Shown: positions 24,533 to 32,559 of the stretch, one piece after another
How positions within the stretch are numbered: the first letter of the stretch is position 1
How the letters are laid out: each line of letters opens with the position of its first letter
DNA from: CBDCGS01 sp965216915
Lineage (GTDB): Bacteria > Pseudomonadota > Alphaproteobacteria > UBA828
Reading direction: 5' to 3'
Assembly (NCBI GenBank): GCA_965216915.1
Contig: CBDCGS010000011.1
Span: 186,001 to 250,000, forward strand
Length of the DNA stretch: 64,000 nt
Program-made: the position numbers and the translations under genes
The notes under the pieces: generated by a model
The model's input: the letters and a program-made list of their open reading frames with translations, nothing else
What the model was told of the DNA's origin: nothing
Databases searched by the model: none

Positions 24533-24774
24533 AGATCGCGGTCGAGCTCATCGCCATCGAGCGGCCGGGCATCACGGAGGCCGACAAAAACAGGGTGATC
24601 GAGCTGGCGGACGGCACGCCCGTGGCGGACGCCGTCGACGCCCTCCGCCTCGGCGACACGAGCGCGCTGGTGACGATGGTCAACGGCGAGCTTGTGCACC
24701 GCGACGACCGCGCCGCCCAGCGCCTCGCCGACGGCGACACACTCATTGTGTGTCGCGCGATCAAGGGTGGCTAG
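24529..24774 (+). CDS. MoaD/ThiS-like ubiquitin-fold sulfur carrier with C-terminal Gly-Gly
   Basis: An 81-aa ubiquitin-fold protein ending in K-G-G, the terminus that is adenylated and thiocarboxylated in MoaD and ThiS. The hydrophobic pattern (DAVDALRL, ALVTMVNGELV, LADGDTLIVCRAI) fits this fold. Translation is coupled to the AOR gene by an ATGA overlap, so it may deliver sulfur for the AOR's tungsten-pterin dithiolene (inference; MoaD homologues adjoin AOR genes in many prokaryotes). The TAG stop belongs to the end of repeat copy B. Confidence 0.82.
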   Translation: MKIAVELIAIERPGITEADKNRVIELADGTPVADAVDALRLGDTSALVTMVNGELVHRDDRAAQRLADGDTLIVCRAIKGG

Positions 24775-24872
24775 AGCAAATCCCGAGCAGGTGGACCACC
24801 TGTGGCGACGCATTTTCGTCAATGCCAATGAGAGAGCATGTCGCGTGAGCATGCGCGACCATGACATGCTCT
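24773..24872 (-). repeat. Structured ~100-bp dispersed repeat, copy B (inverted)
   Basis: Reverse-oriented copy of the repeat at 10138-10241. On the plus strand it begins CTAGAGCAAATCCCGAGCAG, contains the hairpin CAGGTG-GAC-CACCTG, the core GCCAATGAGAGAGCATGTC and ends GACATGCTCT. Its first bases supply the stop codon of the MoaD-like gene. It fills the gap between two convergent MoaD-like genes. Confidence 0.85.
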
Positions 24873-24883
24873 GGCCACGCTCC

Positions 24884-24941
24884 AGATGGACCTGGCTTAC
24901 ACCACCGGCGCGAGATGGACTTGGCTTACACCACCGGCGCG
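24884..24941. repeat. 29-bp tandem duplication at a gene end
   Basis: Two adjacent 29-bp units (24884-24912 and 24913-24941) start AGATGGAC and end CACCGGCGCG; they differ at one base. The right unit contains the last five codons and the stop of the second MoaD-like gene; the left unit is an untranslated copy next to the end of repeat B. Confidence 0.85.
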
Positions 24942-25264
24942 CCATACCCGTAGCTATAGGGCACGGCGCCTGAGAACGCGACGACGTCGCCATGTTCGAT
25001 CTCGCGATCGGCGCGAATATCGGCGCCGACCAGCCCCGGCGTGATGTCGCGTCCGTTGACGAGCACCAGGAACAACGCGGCACGCGGGATGTTGAGTTGG
25101 TCGGCAAGCGCGCCGACCGTGGTTCCGGCGGGCAGCGCCATGACGAACCGATCTCCTCGCCCGTTTCCGCGGTGGGACACGCTGTTGAAGAGGCGCACCT
25201 CGACATCGATCGTGGTGTCGCCGATATTGTGGCCGATTGGTGCAAGATCGGTCGCGTCGCGCAT
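24926..25264 (-). CDS. MoaD/ThiS-like ubiquitin-fold protein without terminal Gly-Gly
   Basis: A 112-aa protein with a beta-grasp pattern: DVEVRLFNSVS, a hydrophobic strand FVMALPAGTTVGALADQLN, AALFLVLVNGRDITP and GDVVAFSGAVPYS. Unlike the first MoaD-like protein it ends GYGAPVV, so it lacks the di-glycine needed for thiocarboxylation; it could be a regulatory or structural beta-grasp subunit, or be processed at a glycine. GGAGGAGAGG precedes this ATG. It runs convergently towards the AOR-moaD pair, with an AT-rich palindrome in its own upstream region next to the NsrR-like gene. Confidence 0.75.
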   Translation of the reverse strand: MRDATDLAPIGHNIGDTTIDVEVRLFNSVSHRGNGRGDRFVMALPAGTTVGALADQLNIPRAALFLVLVNGRDITPGLVGADIRADREIEHGDVVAFSGAVPYSYGYGAPVV

Positions 25265-25317
25265 GACGTCCTCTCCTCCCGGGCTGAACCTCAGGGAGCC
25301 TGAAAAGACATACATTA

Positions 25318-25327
25318 AATATATATT
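25318..25327. promoter_or_regulatory. AT-rich palindrome upstream of the second MoaD-like gene
   Basis: AATATATATT in a very AT-rich patch (ACATTAAATATATATTATCG) lies 54 bp upstream of the MoaD-like start in otherwise GC-rich DNA. A related palindrome lies upstream of the Rrf2 gene. Either a -10 region or an Rrf2-family operator is possible. Confidence 0.4.
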
Positions 25328-25333
25328 ATCGTG

Positions 25334-25783
25334 TCAAGCACCATTTAATGGCCGGGGCGTGAGCAGGCGGCGGAGGTCGCCGCGCGGCTGCAACAGGTCG
25401 GCGAGCGTATAGCCGTCGAGCGTGCCGAGGAATGCCTCCAGCGCGTCGCGAAAGATTGATCTCAACCGGCAGACGGGCGCGATGCAGCATCCGCACGTCC
25501 TCAGGTTGAAGCACTCGACGATCTGAAAATCGAACTCCATGGTGCGGACCAGCGGGCCGATCGAAATCTCCTCGGGGTCGCGCCCAAGCCTGATCCCACC
25601 GCCTTTGCCGCGGACCGTGTGCACATAGCCGGCCTTCGAGAGGCTATGCACCACCTTCACGAGATGGTGGTTGGAAATCCCGTAGCGCTCCGCGATTTCG
25701 CGGATGGTGCACAGCTCTTCACCATTGATTCCCAGATAGATGAGCACGCGAATCGCATAGTCGCTGTGCTGGGAGAGCCGCAT
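25334..25783 (-). CDS. Rrf2 family transcriptional regulator, NsrR-like
   Basis: A 149-aa Rrf2 winged-helix protein. N-terminal MRLSQHSDYAIRVLIYLGIN, recognition helix IREIAERYGISNHHLVKVVHSL and wing TVRGKGGGIRLGRDPEEI match NsrR/IscR. The cluster-binding loop CFNLRTCGCCIAPVCRLR has Cys spacing consistent with NsrR (C-x5-C then C-x5-C) with one extra Cys. NsrR holds an Fe-S cluster destroyed by nitric oxide, which derepresses NO-defence genes. The divergent MOSC and NnrS genes fit that role. The ATG chosen lies just upstream of the HTH; the longer frame has no coding support. Confidence 0.87.
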   Translation of the reverse strand: MRLSQHSDYAIRVLIYLGINGEELCTIREIAERYGISNHHLVKVVHSLSKAGYVHTVRGKGGGIRLGRDPEEISIGPLVRTMEFDFQIVECFNLRTCGCCIAPVCRLRSIFRDALEAFLGTLDGYTLADLLQPRGDLRRLLTPRPLNGA

Positions 25784-25865
25784 TTGATTCCGCCTTCCGT
25801 GCTGCCGCCGGCCGCCACCACGGAAGAAGCGACGCCCGGCGGCGCGCGCTTGTCGTGGCCCGTCA

Positions 25866-25877
25866 AATATAGATATT
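25866..25877. promoter_or_regulatory. AT-rich palindrome in the Rrf2/MOSC divergent region
   Basis: AATAT-AG-ATATT stands out in GC-rich DNA, about 83 bp upstream of the Rrf2 start and 106 bp upstream of the MOSC start. It is a candidate NsrR-type operator. Confidence 0.45.
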
Positions 25878-25982
25878 GTAGCGATGTTTACGCATGACCA
25901 CGATTTCTGTTCCAAGCGCCTCGGACAGCGTCCGGCCGAGCGCTCATATGCAGCACCTGCCACGGGAAGGAGAACAGCGACC

Positions 25983-26828
25983 ATGGAATCGCGAGCGCAC
26001 GACGGCGTGATCGCCACCCTGTGGCGTTACCCGGTCAAATCCATGAACGGCGAGCAGGTGGAAAGCGCCGAGATCGTCGAGGGCGGGATCGTCGGCGATC
26101 GCGGATACGCCTTGATCGACACATCGAACGGCAAGGTCGTGAGCGCGAAATTCCCCAAGAAATGGGGCAAGCTCATTGGCCTCGACGCGGCGTTCACCAG
26201 CGAGCCGAGCGCGAACACCCCGCTGCCGCCCGTTCGGGTGACCTGGCCGAACGGTGAGACCGCGACGAGCGGGGTGGATGACCTCGATGCGAGGCTGACC
26301 GAGATCGTGGAGCGCGCCGTCACTATGACCACCGCACGACCGCAAGAGGTGAGCCTGGAGCGCCTCGACCCCCTCGCCGAGGGCGAGGAGATTCTCGACA
26401 TTGGCGAGCTCATGATGGAGGGGCGGTTCTCCGACTACGCGGCGCTTCATCTGATCACCACCTCCACGCTCACGCGCCTGGGGGAACTTCGTCCGGAGTC
26501 GCAATTCGACGCGCGCCGGTTCAGGCCGAACATCGTCGTGGACACCGGCGCCGCCGCGGGTTTCGTCGAAAATGACTGGGTCGGCCGCACGATCGCGTTG
26601 GGCAAGGACGTCCGCATCAGGATTAGCGACCCGACGCCGCGCTGCTCCATCCCGACACTGGCCCAAGCGGGGCTCGACAAGGACCCCAAGGTCCTGCGCA
26701 CCATCGTCGAGCATAATCAGCTCCCGGTCCCGCTCCTCGACAATGAAATGCTGCCCTGCGCGGGCGTCTATGGCTTCGTGCTCCAAGGCGGGACGGTGCG
26801 CCGCGGAGACCCCATTCACGTCACCTAA
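25983..26828 (+). CDS. MOSC domain-containing protein (YcbX-like)
   Basis: A 281-aa protein with an N-terminal MOSC-N beta-barrel (IATLWRYPVKSMNGEQVESAEI ... GIVGDRGYALID) and a C-terminal MOSC domain (ALHLITTSTLTRLGEL, FRPNIVVDTG, WVGRTIALGKDVRIRISDPTPRCSIPTLAQ). The conserved Cys in PTPRCSIPT binds the molybdenum cofactor in the mARC/YcbX family, which reduces N-hydroxylated compounds or carries sulfurated cofactor. Its position between NsrR-like and NnrS genes suggests involvement in reactive-nitrogen stress (inference). A longer in-frame start exists but has no ribosome binding site. Confidence 0.88.
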   Translation: MESRAHDGVIATLWRYPVKSMNGEQVESAEIVEGGIVGDRGYALIDTSNGKVVSAKFPKKWGKLIGLDAAFTSEPSANTPLPPVRVTWPNGETATSGVDDLDARLTEIVERAVTMTTARPQEVSLERLDPLAEGEEILDIGELMMEGRFSDYAALHLITTSTLTRLGELRPESQFDARRFRPNIVVDTGAAAGFVENDWVGRTIALGKDVRIRISDPTPRCSIPTLAQAGLDKDPKVLRTIVEHNQLPVPLLDNEMLPCAGVYGFVLQGGTVRRGDPIHVT

Positions 26829-26876
26829 GCGAATGCCGCAGCGCCGCGGGCCGGAGAGTTTTGGCGCGAGACGACG

Positions 26877-28046
26877 GTGACCGCTCCCCGGCCCCCGACG
26901 CACGTCCCGACGATGCTGAGCGGCGGATTTCGTCCCTTCTTCCTCGGTGCCGGTGTTTGGGCGGTGCTGGTCGTCGCACTCTGGATGGCCTCCCTCCAAG
27001 ACATGCTATCGAACGCATCGGCGTTCGATGCCGCGACATGGCATCTGCACGAAATGATCTTCGGGTACTTCGCGGCGGCGATGGCCGGGTTCATGCTGAC
27101 GGCCCTCCCCAATTGGACCGGCCGACGGCCCCTGCACGGCCGCCCGCTCGCGTTACTGGTCGGGCTTTGGCTCTCGGGTCGGGTCGCGGTTTGGTATTCG
27201 GAGCCGCTGTCACCGATCGGCGCAGCGTGCATCGACCTCTCGTTTCTCTTCGCCCTGCTGGCGATCGTGCTGCGCGAGATCTGGGCCGGACGCAATTGGC
27301 GCAACCTCCCGGTGGCTGTTGCCGTCGGCGGTTTGCTCCTTGCCAACACCTTGCTTCATGTCGAGGTCATCACGGCGGTCGCGACCGGGGATATCGGCAG
27401 CCGACTGGCACTCTCGATCGTCGTCGGGCTGATCAGCTTGATCGGCGGCCGCGTCGTCCCGAGCTTCACCCGAAACTGGCTCGATAAGCGGGGCGAGCGC
27501 GCCCTTCCGGCACCCTTCGGGAGCGTTGACCGCGTGTCGCTCGCGCTCGTGGTCGGCGCGCTCGCGGCATGGATCGGCGCACCGGATCATGGCGCGACGG
27601 GCGCGGCGCTCGTCGTGGCGGGTGTTGCGTCCTTCGTGCGCCTGGCGCGCTGGCGCGGCCACAGGACGGGGCCGGAGGCCCTCGTCTGGAGCCTTCACGT
27701 CGGCTTTCTCTGGCTGCCGGTCGGCCTCACGCTCCTCGGCATCGCAGCGGCCACCGATGCGCTGTCCCCCTCGGCCGCGCTGCATGCGTTGGGGATCGGT
27801 GCCATCGGGTCGATGTCGCTCGCCGTGATGACACGGGCGACCCTCGGCCACACCGGTCGCGCGCTCCACGCCGATGGCATCAGCGCGGCGATCTATGGGC
27901 TTGTTCTCGTCACGGCGATCGCGCGCGTGCTCTCGGCGAGCCTCGCCGAGCCGATCGGGCCGCTCTTGTGGGCCGCTGCGGGCCTTTGGATCGCTGCGTT
28001 CTGTCTCTTCAGCGCGCGCTACGGAGCCATGCTGGTTCGGCGATGA
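26877..28046 (+). CDS. nnrS: NnrS family haem/copper membrane protein
   Basis: A 389-aa integral membrane protein with about 12 hydrophobic segments. The family N-terminus GGFRPFFLGAGVWAVLVVALWM is followed by WHLHEMIFGYFAAAMAGFMLTALPNWTGR, with the conserved His residues of W-H-x-H-E-M, and later RVVPSFTRNW and GSMSLAVMTRATLGHTGR. NnrS proteins protect against nitric oxide during denitrification or nitrosative stress. GTG start 48 bp after the MOSC gene; both are divergent from the NsrR-like repressor, which probably controls them. Confidence 0.92.
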   Translation: MTAPRPPTHVPTMLSGGFRPFFLGAGVWAVLVVALWMASLQDMLSNASAFDAATWHLHEMIFGYFAAAMAGFMLTALPNWTGRRPLHGRPLALLVGLWLSGRVAVWYSEPLSPIGAACIDLSFLFALLAIVLREIWAGRNWRNLPVAVAVGGLLLANTLLHVEVITAVATGDIGSRLALSIVVGLISLIGGRVVPSFTRNWLDKRGERALPAPFGSVDRVSLALVVGALAAWIGAPDHGATGAALVVAGVASFVRLARWRGHRTGPEALVWSLHVGFLWLPVGLTLLGIAAATDALSPSAALHALGIGAIGSMSLAVMTRATLGHTGRALHADGISAAIYGLVLVTAIARVLSASLAEPIGPLLWAAAGLWIAAFCLFSARYGAMLVRR

Positions 28047-28068
28047 CGCGAGGGCGCGGCGGTAGGGG

Positions 28069-28833
28069 CTAGGGCTCCGGAAAGATGAGCCCCGCCGCGA
28101 GGAAGCCGCCATCGACGCCGAGGATCTGGCCCGTGATGTAGGCGGCCTCCTCGCTGGCGAGGAAAAGCGCGGCGGCCGCGGTCTCCGGCGGCGTGCCATA
28201 GCGCCGCATCGGTGTCGCCGCCTTGTAGATTTGGCGCGTTGCGGCGGTGTGCATCTTCTTGACGAGATCCGTTTCGATCGCGCCCGGCGCGAGCGCGTTG
28301 ACCGTGACCCCGTGCGGCGCAAGCTCATTGGCCATCACCTGGGTGAGCGTGTTCACGCCGCCTTTCGCAGCGCCATAGGCTGCGCGCCGACCGCCGCCTC
28401 GAACACCCGCGGCGGAGGACAGGTTGACGATGCGGCCATAGCCGCGCTTGACCATTTCGCGCGCCGCCGCCTGGCCGCAGAGAAACGTCCCAGTCAGGTC
28501 GATCTCGATCACACGGCGCCAATCCTCGACCGTCGTTTCGAGAAACGGCGCCTCCACGCCGACGCCGGCGCTATGGATGAGGATGTCGACCGCGCCCAAT
28601 GCCGCTGCGGCCTGTGTCACCATCCCCGTCACCTGGTCGGGATCGGTCACGTCGACCACGATCGGAAGGACGCGTCCACCACCGCCTACCGTCTCTGCGG
28701 CTGCCTGCGCACCCTCCGCGTTGTTGTCGGCGATTGCGACGCTTGCCCCGCTCGCGGCGAGCTGCGAGGCGATCTCGAAACCAATGCCGCGCGCCCCGCC
28801 CGTGACAATGGCGCTCCGCCCCTCGAAATTCAT
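28069..28833 (-). CDS. SDR family oxidoreductase (FabG-like)
   Basis: A 254-aa classical short-chain dehydrogenase: NAD(P)-binding TGGARGIG (about residues 10-17), NNAG-equivalent HSAGVG, active-site Ser in NLSSAAG (about 140), Y-x-x-x-K in AAYGAAKGG (about 153-157) and the C-terminal YITGQILGVDGGFLAAG. It probably interconverts a hydroxyl and a ketone. AGGAGAGG precedes its ATG. It converges on nnrS and has no functional neighbour. Confidence 0.92.
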   Translation of the reverse strand: MNFEGRSAIVTGGARGIGFEIASQLAASGASVAIADNNAEGAQAAAETVGGGGRVLPIVVDVTDPDQVTGMVTQAAAALGAVDILIHSAGVGVEAPFLETTVEDWRRVIEIDLTGTFLCGQAAAREMVKRGYGRIVNLSSAAGVRGGGRRAAYGAAKGGVNTLTQVMANELAPHGVTVNALAPGAIETDLVKKMHTAATRQIYKAATPMRRYGTPPETAAAALFLASEEAAYITGQILGVDGGFLAAGLIFPEP

Positions 28834-28881
28834 CGCCCTCTCCTTCGCAATCATCGCGATCCTACCGCACCCATGGCGCTG

Positions 28882-28902
28882 CGCCTCGCGCAAAGCGAGG
28901 CG
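28882..28902. promoter_or_regulatory. 8-bp hairpin in a divergent gap
   Basis: CGCCTCGC and GCGAGGCG flank GCAAA in the 163-bp space between the SDR and the putative lipoprotein. No T tail is seen, so it is more likely a leader or protein-binding element than a terminator. Confidence 0.35.
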
Positions 28903-28996
28903 ATCCGGCGCGCGGATTCAGCCATTCAAACCGCCGCGCACACGGACTAGGATCGAGGCAAGAAACGACGCAACCGAGAACGGTGAGGGAGATCCG

Positions 28997-29464
28997 ATGA
29001 GCCCGGTGCGATCGGCAGCGGTCGCTCTCGCGATTGCGGCAAGCGTTGCCGCAGGCGCGTGCGCGCCATCATCATCGCGCGTCGCCGTGAAGGACCTGCC
29101 GACGCTTGAGACCGCCTTCACATTTCCCTTGCTGTCGTTCGACGAGCTCGTGGATCTGTTTCAAGCGGCCGAGCTCCCCGGCGCCGAGCGGTCCACGCTG
29201 AGCACGGATTTCGCACGGGTGGTTTGCGCGGCGAAGGGTTACCGCGTGGGCGGCGATGCCTTTGGCCGCTGCGCGACCACCGCGACCGCTGCGACGGCCG
29301 ATCATCGCGAAGCCTTGGTGCGCGCATGGACGCTGGGCGAGATCGCCCATCGGATCGCCAAGCTCGAGCATCGACGCCACCAAGGCTCCTTGGCCGGCCC
29401 GCGGCGGGCCACCCTTTGCTACGATCTCTCCATGGACGTGCTGACCGAGTGCGAGGACGTGTGA
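28997..29464 (+). CDS. Putative secreted or lipoprotein of unknown function
   Basis: A 155-aa protein with an N-terminal export signal (SPVRSAAVALAIAASVAAG) ending at Cys22 in AAGACAPSS, a weak lipobox. The mature part has five further Cys residues (around AARVVCAAKG, GRCATT, TLCYDL and LTECED), possibly two disulfides. GAGGGAG lies 7 bp before the ATG. I do not recognise a family. It converges on the asnB gene with 14 bp between the stops. Confidence 0.68.
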   Translation: MSPVRSAAVALAIAASVAAGACAPSSSRVAVKDLPTLETAFTFPLLSFDELVDLFQAAELPGAERSTLSTDFARVVCAAKGYRVGGDAFGRCATTATAATADHREALVRAWTLGEIAHRIAKLEHRRHQGSLAGPRRATLCYDLSMDVLTECEDV

Positions 29465-29478
29465 GTAGGGGCCGCGGT

Positions 29479-31203
29479 TCAAGCGAGCTCCGGCGCGCCG
29501 CCACCGACATGGATCTCGTGCCAAAGTCCAAAGCAGAGCAGCGAAAAGACGAGCTTCGCGGCCTTGCGGTCGAGGGGGGCACCGAGCAGCGTTTCGAGCG
29601 CCAGCGGGTGCACGACCTCCTGAACGCCGTCGTTCTTAGCAAGATAGCGCGCAAGCGTCTCACGCCGGCGGTTTAGCCAATCCTGAATGGGCACGGTGAA
29701 GCCCCGTTTGCGCGCCCACACATCCATCCAATCGCGTTCCGACTTGAGCCAGGCCTTGAGGATGTGCTTGCCGATACGCCCGCGCACCTTGAGCCGGTCG
29801 GGAAGGCCGAACCCGAAGGCCGCGAGCCGCTGGTCGAGATAGGGCACACGCCCCTCGATGCCATGCGCCATGAGGCAACGATCCACCTTGGTCAGAAGAT
29901 CGTCGGGCAGCCAGTCCGCGATGTCGCGGGCTTGGCGGCGCTGCAATCGGGTTAGCCCGCTCGCCTCCGCCGGCGGCGCTGGTTGGTGGTTCGCGCTGAG
30001 ATCCGCAGTGAACAGCCGCTCGAAGCCGGCAAGGTCACCGCGTCCACGAAAGGGCCGGCGGCGCAGCGTGTCCCACCAGCCGCGCCGGTAGCGGCCATAG
30101 CCCGCGAAGATCTCGTCGCCCCCTTCGCCCGACAGGATGACCTTCACGTGGGGCGCGGCCGCTTCAGCCAGCTTGAGCAGCGGCAGCGCGGCGTAGTCGG
30201 CGACGAGGTCGTCCATGGCGCGGCACATCGCCGGCAGGCCGGACCAAAAATCGTCCTCGTCGAACAGAACGGCCGTGTGGTCGGTGCCAAGCTCGCGCGC
30301 GAGCCGCTCGGCGACGGCGCGCTCGTCGCTCACGGTCGCGCTGGCGAAGCCGATCGTAAAGGTGCGGATCGTGCCGGCGACCGCGGCCATCTTGATGACC
30401 ATCGCGGACGAATCGATGCCGCCGGACAGAAACGCCCCGTAGGGCACCTCTGATTGCAGATGCCGCTCGACCGCCTCTGCGAGATGACCGTCGAGCATGC
30501 GCATGGCGTCCGCGTGACGTTGCGGCCCGCCGAGCGGCGGCGGATGGCGCGTGCGCGACACGATTGCCCCGTCGCGCACCACAAGCACCTCACCCGGCAG
30601 CACCCGCTCGATCCCGGCGAACAGGGTGTCACGGCCGGCAAGATATTGGCGGTTCAAGAATGGCCCGAGCCCGGCGCGGTTGACCGCCGCCGGCCGGAGT
30701 CCCGCCTTGGTGAGGGCCGCGGGCTCGGAGGCGAAGGCGAAGCCCGCGTCGGTGCGCGCGTAGTAAAGCGGCTTGATGCCGAACGGATCGCGGCAGAGCA
30801 CGAGGGTCCGGCTCGTCTCGTCGTAGATCGCGAGCGCGTACATCCCTTCGAGCCGATTGACGAACGCGGCCCCGTGGCGAGCGTAGAGGTGGAGGGCGGT
30901 TTCGGTATCCGAGCGTGTCTTGAGGCTAACGCCGGCGGCCTCGAGCTCTCGCTGCAATGCCACAAAATTGTAGATCTCGCCGTTGCCGACGATGTGGATC
31001 TTGTCGTGACGGTCGCTGATCGGTTGTGCGCCGCCCGTGACATCGATGATGCTGAGCCGCCGGTGCACGAGCCCGACATTGCCCGAAACGTAGACCCCCT
31101 TGCCGTCGGGCCCGCGATGGGCGAGGGCATCCGAGAGCGCCCGGAGCGCCACCGGCGCGACCTGTTTCCCTGCCGCAAGCGACAGCCCCGCGATGCCGCA
31201 CAC
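29479..31203 (-). CDS. asnB: Asparagine synthase (glutamine-hydrolysing) family amidotransferase
   Basis: A 574-aa AsnB-type enzyme: the N-terminal glutaminase begins M-C-G-I-A-G-L with the nucleophile Cys2 (GTG start), followed by HRGPDGKG and GNGEIYN; the C-terminal ATP-pyrophosphatase domain has LSGGIDSS (P-loop) and LSGEGGDEIFAGY. Such proteins activate a carboxylate as AMP-ester and add ammonia. Usually this makes asparagine, but AsnB paralogues also amidate other acids. It is the last gene of the operon that starts with the di-iron monooxygenase, only 9 bp after the LLM flavoprotein, which suggests a pathway-specific amidation rather than housekeeping (inference). Confidence 0.9.
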   Translation of the reverse strand: MCGIAGLSLAAGKQVAPVALRALSDALAHRGPDGKGVYVSGNVGLVHRRLSIIDVTGGAQPISDRHDKIHIVGNGEIYNFVALQRELEAAGVSLKTRSDTETALHLYARHGAAFVNRLEGMYALAIYDETSRTLVLCRDPFGIKPLYYARTDAGFAFASEPAALTKAGLRPAAVNRAGLGPFLNRQYLAGRDTLFAGIERVLPGEVLVVRDGAIVSRTRHPPPLGGPQRHADAMRMLDGHLAEAVERHLQSEVPYGAFLSGGIDSSAMVIKMAAVAGTIRTFTIGFASATVSDERAVAERLARELGTDHTAVLFDEDDFWSGLPAMCRAMDDLVADYAALPLLKLAEAAAPHVKVILSGEGGDEIFAGYGRYRRGWWDTLRRRPFRGRGDLAGFERLFTADLSANHQPAPPAEASGLTRLQRRQARDIADWLPDDLLTKVDRCLMAHGIEGRVPYLDQRLAAFGFGLPDRLKVRGRIGKHILKAWLKSERDWMDVWARKRGFTVPIQDWLNRRRETLARYLAKNDGVQEVVHPLALETLLGAPLDRKAAKLVFSLLCFGLWHEIHVGGGAPELA

Positions 31204-31212
31204 GAAGGGTGA

Positions 31213-32559
31213 CTATTCCGCGGCGCTGCGATCGCTGAAGGTCGGGTCGATCACCTCGGGAAGATGCGCGGTGCGATGCGGGATGAGCGCGTCGGAGCCG
31301 CTGACGACCGAGCGCGCCGGTTCCGCGGGCATGCCGACCGTGCTCGCGCGCTCGGCATAGGTGGCACCGATCGGACGGTCGCGGCGCATATAGTCGGGCT
31401 TGCCGTCGGCAGCGCGGAAATGGGGGATCACCTCCTCCGCGAAGATCTGCATGTTCTTCGTGACCATCCAGTTCGGCATCGGCCCGATGGGCGAGCCGGC
31501 GAGCACCATGCCGCCCGCGCCAAGCTCCTCGCAATAGGCGGCATATTTGTCGATAACCGTCTGCGGCGAGCCGACGATGATGTAGCCGTCCTCCAGCATC
31601 TCGTCGTAGCTGAGCTCCGAGATCGGCTTGAGGTTGTACTTCATGATCGCGCCCATGAAGTTGGCGAAGGAGGGCTTCGACATGTAGCCGGCCGGGAAAT
31701 AGATCTGCCACGGAATCTTGAGACCGGTGTTGAACACCCAGGAGATATGCGCCTTCGCCTCGCGATGGGCCTGCTCGTCGGTCTCCGCGACATAGGTCGG
31801 CACGCAGGCGTTGAACTGGTCGTCGGTCGCCTCGTAGCCGAAATCGGTTTCCGCGATCTTGCGCAGGAGGTCGAAGCTCTTCTTGTGGAACCAGGACGGA
31901 GCGAAGATCGCGAGGTAAGTGTAGCGGTACTCCGCCACCTTGCGGATCGTCTCGAACGAGCCGTGGCCGGGAATCCAGATCGGCGGATGCGGCGTCTGCA
32001 GCGGGCGCGGCCAAGGATTGACGTTCGGAATATGGAAGTGGTCGCCCTGCCACGTGAAGGGGCCATCCTCCGTCCACGCCTTGATGATTAAGTCATGCGC
32101 CTCCCAGAAGCGCTCGACCGAGGCCGTCGGCGAGACCGGATTGTTGAAATATTCGGGGCCGATGCCGCGCACGAAGCCTGAGATGATGCGCCCGCCCGAG
32201 ATCACGTCGAGCATCGCGATTTCCTCGGCAACGCGGAGCGGGTTTCCGTGGAGCGGGATGGCATTGCCGACGATGCCGATCGGGATGTCGCGGGTGCGCT
32301 GCACGAGCATCGCCGCGATGAGGTTGGGCGCCGGCATGGTGCCGTAGGCGTTGGCATGGTGCTCGTTGACGATCACCGAGTCGTAGCCGTAGCGCTCTGC
32401 CGCGACGAGCTGTTCGATATACTCGTTGTAGAGCTGGTGCCCCTGCTTGGGATCGTAATGCGCGTTCGAGAGCGTTCCCCAAGTCGACGGGAACGTTTCC
32501 GTCGGCGGCAGGTACGGATAGGGCATTAGGTGGAAAAAGTGGAACCTGAGCTTGTTCAT
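31213..32559 (-). CDS. LLM class flavin-dependent oxidoreductase
   Basis: A 448-aa luciferase-like (bacterial luciferase/alkanal monooxygenase fold) flavoprotein. Visible features: N-terminal FHLMPYPYLP, EQLVAAERYGYDSVIVNEHH, PIGIVGNAIPLHGNPLRVAEEIAMLDVISGGR (substrate and FMN-pocket region), RGIGPEYFNN and GSPQTVIDKYAAYCEELG. These enzymes use reduced flavin for monooxygenation or use F420. It overlaps the upstream alpha/beta hydrolase as ATGA. No flavin reductase is present in the operon. Presumed second oxidation step in the monooxygenase pathway. Confidence 0.9.
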   Translation of the reverse strand: MNKLRFHFFHLMPYPYLPPTETFPSTWGTLSNAHYDPKQGHQLYNEYIEQLVAAERYGYDSVIVNEHHANAYGTMPAPNLIAAMLVQRTRDIPIGIVGNAIPLHGNPLRVAEEIAMLDVISGGRIISGFVRGIGPEYFNNPVSPTASVERFWEAHDLIIKAWTEDGPFTWQGDHFHIPNVNPWPRPLQTPHPPIWIPGHGSFETIRKVAEYRYTYLAIFAPSWFHKKSFDLLRKIAETDFGYEATDDQFNACVPTYVAETDEQAHREAKAHISWVFNTGLKIPWQIYFPAGYMSKPSFANFMGAIMKYNLKPISELSYDEMLEDGYIIVGSPQTVIDKYAAYCEELGAGGMVLAGSPIGPMPNWMVTKNMQIFAEEVIPHFRAADGKPDYMRRDRPIGATYAERASTVGMPAEPARSVVSGSDALIPHRTAHLPEVIDPTFSDRSAAE

